Under the pieces are notes generated by a model. It was not told where the DNA came from. It searched no databases and was given only the letters and a program-made list of their open reading frames with translations. Positions 57,901 to 64,000 of a stretch of 64,000 nt of DNA are shown here, piece by piece; the stretch's first letter is position 1; each line of letters opens with the position of its first letter. Made by a program: the position numbers and the translations under genes. Source of the stretch: Buxus sempervirens (taxonomy: Eukaryota; Streptophyta; Magnoliopsida; Buxales; Buxaceae); the NCBI GenBank assembly GCA_947561395.2, contig OX387190.1:13324858-13388857 (forward strand). The letters are read 5' to 3'.

Positions 57901-58790
57901 ACATAAGAGGGCAAAGGGTGATAACAGTCCTAGCCGAAAACTTGGTGCTGCCCATTGTGTCACCTGATGTACCCTTGATCAATGTGGACCTAATTGTCGA
58001 CAAGATTGCATTCCACTCATTCCAATTTGAGGCGGTCAATTACATACCTGGGGGGTGTGAGAAAAAGAAAGAAAAGGGGACCACTGCAGAAAAATTGGTC
58101 AAGAAAGTGATGGAGAAATACCACTTTCACCCAGGGAAAGGCTTGGGGATCAATCTGCAGGGGATGGTGGAGCCAATCACGGCTAAGAAACTGATCCCCA
58201 AGGCAGGGTTGGGCTTCAAGCCCAGAGGCTGGAGAAGAATTAAGCACGAAGAAGGGGAGAGCAGAAGCAAAGGAAAACTCCCTCATTTAAGGGAAAGTTT
58301 CCCTAAACCCGCTTATATAATCCAAATTTCTCCTCCTATGGATCAATCAAAGCCTCCATACCGAAATGTCAACCCATTTCAAAAGCCTTTGGTTTCGGCC
58401 CTACAACCCTTTAACCCATCTCCAATACTGGGAGCAGTGGATGGGCCTGGACCACAGCCCGAGCAGCATGTGGACTTTTCTGAAGATGTTGGTGCATTCT
58501 TCGCCATGACTGAGGGCGAAAAGACAGGGGCAGACATGGAACTACCATTCATTGACTGGGCCGCAGTAAAGGTTCCAGACAAGGTCATTTCTGAACTGGG
58601 CCCCGTAGCAGAAAAGGGCAGTACCCACCCGGTGATGATGGCATCGGATTCTGGGTTTGAGGAGCAGGCTTTCCCTATTTCCCCTGCTCCCCAAAATTTT
58701 GTAATGAATAATTGGGAGGAAACTCCCCTTACCTTTGAAGCAGCGTCTGTGTGGCAAACTGACGCGGCTTCCAAAAAAAAACTCCAATAG
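54984..58790 (+). CDS. Element D gag-protease polyprotein (1268 codons)
   Basis: It makes the particle protein and the enzyme that matures it. The first ATG is at 54984, but similarity with element A begins at IAPVTRSKARAMN, so the ATG at 55080 is equally likely. Seen in order: acidic coiled region (about 120-150), capsid domain with LIQLFQRSLTGSALRWFA and DQYKFNSEIVPDRYD (about 160-330), zinc-finger-like CDFHMGAPGHSTDNCW (about 486), proline-rich and lysine/glutamate-rich linkers (735-765), aspartic protease with VLIDNGSALNVCP (about 878) and LLGRPWIH (about 955), and a G-patch with GKGLGINLQG...AGLGFKPRG (about 1052-1080). No internal stop. It ends TAG at 58788-58790, seven bases after a run of nine A (58773-58781). 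The pol frame overlaps in -1. Confidence 0.93.
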   Translation: MSLFFLCQVHLLSTQVHLFAVIAPVTRSKARAMNTEENQAQATVPAQDFTQLQEQVAGLAKMLGDLLAAQAQPAQAQNQASTSHPAPPPQAYIPPPAQPMPEPISEPVPEPILIRENTVESEKELEKEKARDEMEKKMLLRIERIQAELKEVKGGGSHAGTTFEDLCMYPDVCLPAKFRCPDFDKFDGTGCPLSHLKLYCGALCQFGRDDDILIQLFQRSLTGSALRWFATVDHGRIRRWKDLADAFLDQYKFNSEIVPDRYDMMRMTKGKDEPVRQYAKRWREAASQVRPPMQEPEMISTFMGTLGQPFYNHLVGQITTNFAALVQVADRIEEGVRSGRLIDYSTLTGQSDSSASMAQKKGTGFKKTGARKEGEVNLVQAPPAKKPLHVNISVPQQPQQAQQAQQSYQGPQNVNFSPSVPANTRRTFTREEREAWLANRKNRVLTPLPISLSQLLPTLLKGEYLTLKEPNPNATRGRNFDTSVTCDFHMGAPGHSTDNCWVLKHAVQDLLDQKALVFNTAAPAPSRNDIGQNPLPYHNGAGPSNSITAISTTRRAFDPSQLIAPVGTTVQVRFFPEEEINMVSQKNKNNLAAEDISSSLNRVSSLMAQINTARPPLVFNCSPPTCSPSKPSKAPLVINLDPTTASITSSVPTKSKLQPLVVNVQPAQTIPKPAHTSRSKLQPLVVDIPKLAYSEAAVPWNYSEGITATVPMVRNQNQEEVNLMTRSGRCAGGEEKEKETEVEKEKKENEEKRKQKGKNKVGEDTPQGAENEAADLIKIIKKSEFNLVDQLNKVPAQISILGLLLNSEKHRDALLRVLQSAHVSQTIDPDQLGKMVGQILSHNVISFSEGEISPGGCYHVGPLHITVLCKGCMVARVLIDNGSALNVCPLITFTKLGLDQSRIKRNGRIVRAFDSFKTHSLGEIELPVTIGPNIFNITFEVMDIPAAFNLLLGRPWIHSARAIPSTLHQRVKYIRGQRVITVLAENLVLPIVSPDVPLINVDLIVDKIAFHSFQFEAVNYIPGGCEKKKEKGTTAEKLVKKVMEKYHFHPGKGLGINLQGMVEPITAKKLIPKAGLGFKPRGWRRIKHEEGESRSKGKLPHLRESFPKPAYIIQISPPMDQSKPPYRNVNPFQKPLVSALQPFNPSPILGAVDGPGPQPEQHVDFSEDVGAFFAMTEGEKTGADMELPFIDWAAVKVPDKVISELGPVAEKGSTHPVMMASDSGFEEQAFPISPAPQNFVMNNWEETPLTFEAASVWQTDAASKKKLQ
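58763..58790 (+). promoter_or_regulatory. Overlap of gag-pro and pol frames with A9 slippery run
   Basis: The gag-pro frame reads TCC AAA AAA AAA CTC CAA TAG; the pol frame is -1 relative to it and opens at 58763. A run of A AAA AAA type allows slippage by one base. Alternatively the A run has gained or lost a base and broken an originally continuous frame. Confidence 0.5.
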
Positions 58791-61700
58791 TGCATTGCCA
58801 TTTCTCTGAAGGTTCTAATGGGCCTTCGTCTTCAGGGGAATTATGTTTAGAAGGCCCACAAAAAACCCAAAAAGATTTTTCTATTTTTTCTAGGAAATTT
58901 AATTTTTTCAAAAAGGTCCAAACCACTTATGAGCCATATAATCAGACCGAATTGGACCAGGTTGAATATGACTTCGACCTTGAGCTCGACTTTGATCTCA
59001 TGGGGGTCGAAGAAGAGACCGAGGTCGAAGAAGAAGACGTTCCAAAAGAAATTGAATACCAATTAGAACGTCATGAAAAGGGAGTCCAACCTAATATTGA
59101 GGAGACCATATCCATAAATCTTGGGACCGAAGATGACCCAAAAATTGTAAAAATCGGGTCATGCTTGTCTGATGTGCAGAAAAATGAAATGTCACAATTC
59201 TTGGCAGATTACAAGGATGTGTTTGCTTGGTCATATCGGGACATGCCGGGGTTGGACACGGACATGGTGGTGCACAAGTTGCCAATTTTGCCAGGGGTTA
59301 AGCCGATTAAGCAGAAGCTGAGAAGATTGAAGCCTGAATGGACCTTGAAGGTCAAGGACGAAGTGGTCAAACAATTTCAAGCTGGATTTTTGGCAGTCTC
59401 TACGTACCCTGAGTGGCTCGCAAACATAGTGCCGGTACCCAAGAAGGACGGAAAAGTCCGAATGTGCGTGGATTATAGAGACTTAAACAGGGCAAGCCCA
59501 AAGGACGATTTTCCGCTTCCACACATCGACATTCTTGTCGATAATACTGCGGTACATAGCTTATTCTCCTTCATGGATGGCTTCTCAGGATATAATCAGA
59601 TCAAGATGGCTAAGGAAGATCAAGAGAAAACAGCATTTATCACACCTTGGGGCACATTCCACTACACAGTCATGCCATTTGGGCTTAAGAACGCTGGGAC
59701 AACATACCAGCGGGCCATGACAGCACTATTTCATGACATGATCCACAAAGAGATGGAAGTTTACGTGGATGATATGATTGCCAAATCATGCAAAGAGGAG
59801 GACCACTTGATCAATCTGAAGAAAGTGTTTGATCGGCTAAGGAAGTACAGTTTACGGCTTAACCCGGCTAAGTGCGTCTTTGGGGCTACATCAGGGAAGT
59901 TACTGGGGTTTATAGTGAGCCGAAGAGGAATTGAAATTGACCCGGCAAAAGCCAAGGCCATAATTGAAATGCCAGCACCCAGAACCGAGAAGGAGGTTCG
60001 TGGTTTTCTCGGGAGGATTCAATACATAAGCCGGTTCATAGCACAGCTCACTGCTATCTGTGAACCAATTTTCAAACTTTTGAGGAAAGATAACCCGACG
60101 GTCTGGAATGAGGACTGCCAGCAGGCATTTGACACAATAAAGAGGTATTTACTGAACCCACCGGTACTAGTGCCACCAACTCCAGGAAGGCCACTGATCC
60201 TGTACTTGTCAGTGTTGGAAACGTCGATGGGATGTGTCTTGGGGCAGCATGATGAGACTGGTAGAAAAGAAAGGGCAATTTACTATCTGAGTAAAAAATT
60301 TACGGAATATGAAGCCAAATACTCACCATTGGAGAAGACTTGTTGTGCTCTAGTGTGGGCCACTCAGAGGCTAAGGCATTATTTCCTTAGTCACTCCACA
60401 CTATTGATATCCCGGATGGACCCGCTGAAGTATTTATCTGAGAAACCGGCACTGACTGGCAGGACGGCAAAGTGGCAACTGCTACTGTCCGACTTTGACC
60501 TCACATACATCACCCAGAAAGCAATCAAGGGTCAAGCCATAGCTGATCACCTGGCTGCACATCCTTTGCCAGAATATCAACCCTTGAAGACCAACTTTCC
60601 AGATGAGGCAATTCTGTACACTGAAGAGGAGGACAGTGAGAGTTCTTGGCAGATGTTCTTCGATGGGGCCGCCAACATGAATGGGAACGGAATAGGGGCA
60701 GTCTTGGTTAAACCAGATGGTTCACATATCCCAATTGCAGTAAAGCTGAGATTCCAGTGCACCAATAACATAGCAGAATATGAGGCATGCATAATTGGAT
60801 TGCAAGCAGCCATGGATCATGGAGTAGAGGAACTTGACGTATACGGGGATTCGAGTCTTATCATCTTCCAAACAACTGGTGAGTGGGAAACCAAGGATCA
60901 CAAATTAATCCCCTATCACCAGTATTTGGAAGAAATAAGCACAAATTTCACTCGAATTTCCTTCAACTATATGCCAAGGGCCAAGAATCAGTTTGCGGAT
61001 GCTCTAGCAACATTAGCTTCAATGGTCAGCATACCAGAAGGGGTAGACATCAGACCACTGGAAATTAAGGTCCGAGATGAACCAGCTTACTGTCTCGTTC
61101 TAGAGGGAGCACCAGAAGAAGAAGCACCGTGGTTCCAAGATATCAAAAATTTCTTGAACAATCGGAGTCTGCCAGAAAATGCCACTGCTACTGAGAAGAG
61201 GACAATACAGAGATTGGCTGGTCAATTTCTACTAAGTGGTGGACACGTGTACAAGAGGTCGCATAACGAGATTTTGCTAAGATGTGTTGCCAAGGCTGAA
61301 TCAGAACGGCTGATCGAGACCGTACATGGAGGAGTCTGTGGGCCCCATATGAGTGGACACATGCTGGCTAAGAAGATCCTGAGGCTGGGATACTACTGGA
61401 CGACCATGGAGCATGATTGCTGTGTACATGTCAGGAGGTGCCACCAATGTCAGATATATGCAGATAACAAGCATGCACCCCCGGGTGAGTTACACAACAT
61501 GACATCCCCATGGCCCTTCTCTATGTGGGGCATAGATGTTATTGGCATGATTTCACCTAAGGCATCGAACGGACATAGATTCATCCTGGTGGCGATTGAC
61601 TATTTCACTAAGTGGGTGGAAGCAGCTTCATATGCGAATATCACAAGCAACCATGTTATTAAATTTTTGAAGCACAATATCATTTGTCGCTATGGACTGC

Positions 61701-62377
61701 CAAGTGCCATAGTATCAGACAATGCTTCAAATATTAAGAACAAGGACATGAAGAAAATGTGTGAGCAGTTTCAGATCACCCACCACAAGTCAGCTCCGTA
61801 TAGGCCAAAGATGAATGGGGCAGTGGAAGCAGCAAACAAAAATATAAAGAAAATCATCCAGAAGATGGTAGTAAGCTACAAGGATTGGCATGAAATGCTA
61901 CCACTTGCTCTACATGCCTACAGAACTTCGATCCGGACTTCAACTGGGGCAACCCCGTACTCCCTAGTCTATGGGATGGAAGCAGTCTTGCCCGTGGAAG
62001 TGGAGATCCCATCACTTAGAGTGCTCATGGAAGCAGAACTAGAAGAAGCCGAATGGGTCCAGTCGAGACATGATCAACTTAACCTGATAGAAGAAAAGCG
62101 GTTGAAAGCGCTTTGCCATGGACAGTTGTACCAGAAGAGAATGGCCCGGGCTTACAATAAGAAAGTGAGGCCCAGAACTTTCCAAGAAGGAAACTTAGTG
62201 CTAAAGAAAATCTTACCATTTTTGGAAGACCCTCGTGGTAAGTTCAAGCCCAATTGGGAAGGCCCATATGTCGTCAAGAAAGTCCTATCAGGGGGAGCAC
62301 TCATCTTAGCAGAAATAGATGGGGCAGATTTTCCTGAGCCCATTAACTCTGATGCGGTAAAAAGGTATTTTCCTTGA
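58763..62377 (+). CDS. Element D pol: reverse transcriptase, two RNase H domains, integrase
   Basis: The frame is open from 58763 (after TGA at 58760-58762); the first possible start, GTG at 58790, overlaps the gag-pro stop, so expression by -1 frameshifting or splicing is more likely. Residues counted from 58790: acidic N-terminus (65-90), RT with EWLANIVPVPKKDGKVRMCVDYR (about 207), MDGFSGYNQIKM, and active site EVYVDDMIAKS (about 322), first RNase H LYLSVLETSMGCVLGQ...YSPLEKTCCALVW (about 470-590), second, archaeal-type RNase H MFFDGAANMNGNGIGAVL...NIAEYEACIIGL...VYGDSSL...FADALATLAS (about 622-750), integrase zinc segment HGGVCGPHMSGH...CHQCQIYAD (about 845-890), and integrase core with D in GIDVIG, D in VSDNAS and E in GAVEAANKN (about 914-1010). 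There is no chromodomain. Uninterrupted 1195 codons. Confidence 0.95.
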   Translation, partial: RGFQKKTPIVHCHFSEGSNGPSSSGELCLEGPQKTQKDFSIFSRKFNFFKKVQTTYEPYNQTELDQVEYDFDLELDFDLMGVEEETEVEEEDVPKEIEYQLERHEKGVQPNIEETISINLGTEDDPKIVKIGSCLSDVQKNEMSQFLADYKDVFAWSYRDMPGLDTDMVVHKLPILPGVKPIKQKLRRLKPEWTLKVKDEVVKQFQAGFLAVSTYPEWLANIVPVPKKDGKVRMCVDYRDLNRASPKDDFPLPHIDILVDNTAVHSLFSFMDGFSGYNQIKMAKEDQEKTAFITPWGTFHYTVMPFGLKNAGTTYQRAMTALFHDMIHKEMEVYVDDMIAKSCKEEDHLINLKKVFDRLRKYSLRLNPAKCVFGATSGKLLGFIVSRRGIEIDPAKAKAIIEMPAPRTEKEVRGFLGRIQYISRFIAQLTAICEPIFKLLRKDNPTVWNEDCQQAFDTIKRYLLNPPVLVPPTPGRPLILYLSVLETSMGCVLGQHDETGRKERAIYYLSKKFTEYEAKYSPLEKTCCALVWATQRLRHYFLSHSTLLISRMDPLKYLSEKPALTGRTAKWQLLLSDFDLTYITQKAIKGQAIADHLAAHPLPEYQPLKTNFPDEAILYTEEEDSESSWQMFFDGAANMNGNGIGAVLVKPDGSHIPIAVKLRFQCTNNIAEYEACIIGLQAAMDHGVEELDVYGDSSLIIFQTTGEWETKDHKLIPYHQYLEEISTNFTRISFNYMPRAKNQFADALATLASMVSIPEGVDIRPLEIKVRDEPAYCLVLEGAPEEEAPWFQDIKNFLNNRSLPENATATEKRTIQRLAGQFLLSGGHVYKRSHNEILLRCVAKAESERLIETVHGGVCGPHMSGHMLAKKILRLGYYWTTMEHDCCVHVRRCHQCQIYADNKHAPPGELHNMTSPWPFSMWGIDVIGMISPKASNGHRFILVAIDYFTKWVEAASYANITSNHVIKFLKHNIICRYGLPSAIVSDNASNIKNKDMKKMCEQFQITHHKSAPYRPKMNGAVEAANKNIKKIIQKMVVSYKDWHEMLPLALHAYRTSIRTSTGATPYSLVYGMEAVLPVEVEIPSLRVLMEAELEEAEWVQSRHDQLNLIEEKRLKALCHGQLYQKRMARAYNKKVRPRTFQEGNLVLKKILPFLEDPRGKFKPNWEGPYVVKKVLSGGALILAEIDGADFPEPINSDAVKRYFP

Positions 62378-63332
62378 GTGAATATTTCTGGGAAATGATC
62401 CGAGGCCATTTTTCTTTATTCCCTTCAAAAATTTTAATCCCTAGTCTAGCCAAGTTAAGCCGGTTCGTTTCTTTGATAAACCCAAACCGGATTTACAGTC
62501 TTAAATTGGGGCAAAACAAATTGGGGCAAAGCCAATTGGGGCAAAGTAAGGAAAGAAAAAGAAAAAGAGAGGAAAAGCAATGGAAATGGCAAATGAAAGC
62601 CAAGTGTGAAAAAAGATGCAAAAAAATGCAATTTGGGGGAAAAGGGTTAAATTCATCATGACTGTAAGTCCGGTTGACCTATTTCCACACTTGAAAATTT
62701 TTGGGCCTTTAATACCCTTTCTTTCATAAACTGAGCCTAGCCTTTATTTCGTCCTATTTTTAAGCCCTTGGTGATCTTAGCTTGTTCATTTAAATATCAG
62801 AGTAAGATGGGTGATGACGGAATTCAGAAGCCGGCCCTAGTGAAAACCGTAACTGGCGCTAGGGGCAATATTGGCAAAAAAAAAAAAAAAAGAAAAAATA
62901 AGAAAAATGAAGAAAAATCAGAGGTTGAGTTGATCATGGAGATCTGAGCTTGAAGAACAGTTGGCATGAGCAGAATGGGGCAGTTTTGGCAGTTGGGGAT
63001 GACTCTAAAGGTCCTAAGATGGACGGTTATGATCCCTCAGTATTTTGTGGACTACCCTTTTCATTATTTAACCTGGTTTTAATTCCTTTAATTATAGGTG
63101 ATTAAGTGCATGGACCAAATTTCAAAAAAATACAAAAAAATATAAAAAGGAAAAATTATACTTTGGCCAGTGATGAGAAATCAAATACTTTTCATAAAAC
63201 CTTTGTTTTTACAAGCATCTCAGCATTCTGAGGCCAATAATATAAAAACTTTATTTTGAATTAAATCCTTTGTATTTCCACTATTGGAGTTCAATTTTGT
63301 ACAAAGGTATGAAAAATGTGCAGGAAATAAAG
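62378..63332 (+). other. Spacer between pol and the antisense gene of element D
   Basis: No coding sequence is recognised. 62505-62547 has three copies of AATTGGGGCAAA. Several A-rich runs are present (62877-62905, 63122-63140). In this lineage the 3' region is known to be variable. No LTR or polypurine tract is seen before 64000. Confidence 0.6.
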
Positions 63333-64000
63333 CTAGTCTCCTAGCCGCTCCTCAAGTTCCAGAATCCAAGCTGCCTGAGCTGCAATGACTCCTGAAGCCC
63401 CCTCTGCAGCGGGATCACTCAGGAAGGAAATGACCTCATCTGAAAGGGCCTGCCTGATCCGCATACTCCTAAGGCTAGCCAAAGTATCCTGGTACTTCTG
63501 CCGGATCATACGGACCTCAAAGCAACGAGCCTGCCTCTGCTCCTCCAGCTTCTCTTCCACGGCAATACGGCGTGAGATCTGCTCCTCAAGCTGCCTCTCC
63601 AGATAAGTGCCTTGTATCTTGAGCTCCTGGGCCTGCCGTACCCATATCTGCTGAAGCCGCTTATGAGAAGCCCGCTCAGACTCTAGAATGTCCTCATAAG
63701 TAGGAGCCAAGACTACAGGAGGATCTTCGGGTACCGGGGCCTGGGTCTGTATCTGTTCCTTAATCCAGAAGAGATAATCCTTCACATGGGCTTCTGAGAA
63801 GACTAGACCATGCATAAAGCGGACATAAGACCACTCCTTCATCAACCAGGCATTCAGCTTCATAGAAAGGGGCCCAAGACGATCCTCATATCCACATGGG
63901 ATGATAATCCCCTGGGTCGCACGGAACTGACGAAGGACCCGCAGAGGAAGATAAAGCACTGCATGTCTCAGGCCAGCCAGAATCAGAAAGTCGCGGTCTC
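63333..64000 (-). CDS. Antisense extra gene of element D, DUF7745/plant mobile-domain-like, partial
   Basis: The minus-strand frame is open to the window edge and ends at 63333. The N-terminal part at the edge reads DRDFLILAGLRHAVLYLPLRVLRQF, matching the antisense gene of element A (1-556) where that one breaks off, so together they show the same family. After a conserved block with WLMKEWSYVRFMHGLVFS comes a predicted coiled coil of about 100 residues (rich in Glu, Arg, Gln, Leu) up to the end, LEERLGD. No catalytic motif is seen. Function is unknown; extra antisense genes between pol and the 3' LTR are known in some Tat-lineage elements such as Grande. In element D the intron, if present, lies outside the window. 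Sequence quality and lack of stops suggest a maintained gene. Confidence 0.65.
   Translation of the reverse strand, partial: DRDFLILAGLRHAVLYLPLRVLRQFRATQGIIIPCGYEDRLGPLSMKLNAWLMKEWSYVRFMHGLVFSEAHVKDYLFWIKEQIQTQAPVPEDPPVVLAPTYEDILESERASHKRLQQIWVRQAQELKIQGTYLERQLEEQISRRIAVEEKLEEQRQARCFEVRMIRQKYQDTLASLRSMRIRQALSDEVISFLSDPAAEGASGVIAAQAAWILELEERLGD

Larger units (their letters stand above)
49155..64000 (+). mobile_element. Element D: near-intact Tat-lineage Ty3/gypsy retrotransposon, 3' end outside window
   Basis: Order: 5' LTR (49155-51435), primer site (51438-51455), leader with tandem hairpin array (53139-54870), gag-pro (54984-58790), pol (58763-62377), a 955-bp spacer, and an antisense gene (from 63333). 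The 3' LTR is beyond 64000, giving more than 14.8 kb. Tat lineage follows from two RNase H domains, the G-patch in gag-pro and the tRNA-Arg-like primer site. Gag-pro and pol have no premature stops, so this is the youngest and best preserved element here. The 5' flank is CCAAC (49150-49154). Confidence 0.92.

Noticed and set aside
1..64000. tRNA, rRNA or other structured RNA genes
   Set aside because: None was recognised; tRNA-like matches are limited to the short primer-binding sites.

Overview
The window is repeat-dense nuclear DNA of a seed plant, probably a eudicot with a large genome; the species cannot be named from the sequence. Almost everything is LTR retrotransposon DNA of Ty3/gypsy type: Tat-lineage elements (tRNA-Arg-like primer site, two RNase H domains, LTRs opening TGTAGACACCCC), a chromovirus with an integrase chromodomain, and a third LTR family opening TGTAAAACCC. 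One CACTA DNA transposon, copia scraps and one apparently intact host gene, a BAHD acyltransferase, complete the picture. Insertion boundaries are supported by target-site duplications (TSDs) read directly from the sequence.

Layout. 1-10079: element A, a minus-strand Tat element whose 3' LTR lies left of the window. It has lost protease and polymerase by an internal deletion near 550, and its gag is split by a 3.2-kb solo LTR (1166-4361, TSD ATACA). 10080-36228: a nest of LTRs within LTRs. It holds a solo chromovirus LTR (12140-14475, TSD AAAGT), a solo Tat LTR (15170-17983, TSD GCATG), a solo LTR (18934-30709, TSD CCTTA) that itself contains the complete chromovirus element B (19828-29263, minus strand, TSD CAATA), and another solo LTR (30794-34159, TSD TTAAA). 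36230-39780: a chimeric repeat carrying a copia protease scrap, interrupted by a 2.4-kb CACTA element (37220-39662, TSD TGA). 39940-41435: the two-exon BAHD acyltransferase gene, minus strand. 41590-47400: its upstream DNA, duplicated several times. 48140-48995: a second copy of the chimeric repeat, without the CACTA insertion. 49155 to the right edge: element D, a largely intact Tat element with 5' LTR, primer site, a 1.7-kb tandem-repeat leader, gag-pro (1268 codons), pol (1195 codons) and an antisense extra gene that runs off the window.

How parts work together. In element D the gag-pro product gives capsid, aspartic protease and a G-patch. Pol gives reverse transcriptase, two RNase H domains and integrase. 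The two frames overlap at a run of nine A, where a -1 frameshift could join them. Both Tat elements carry, in antisense downstream of pol, a gene of the plant mobile-domain/DUF7745 kind, and in element A this gene has a clear GT-AG intron. Both also carry a tandem array between primer site and gag whose units are unrelated in sequence but are each a small hairpin. Element B is disabled by three premature stops, all of C-to-T type, and one small deletion, although its LTRs are still nearly identical.
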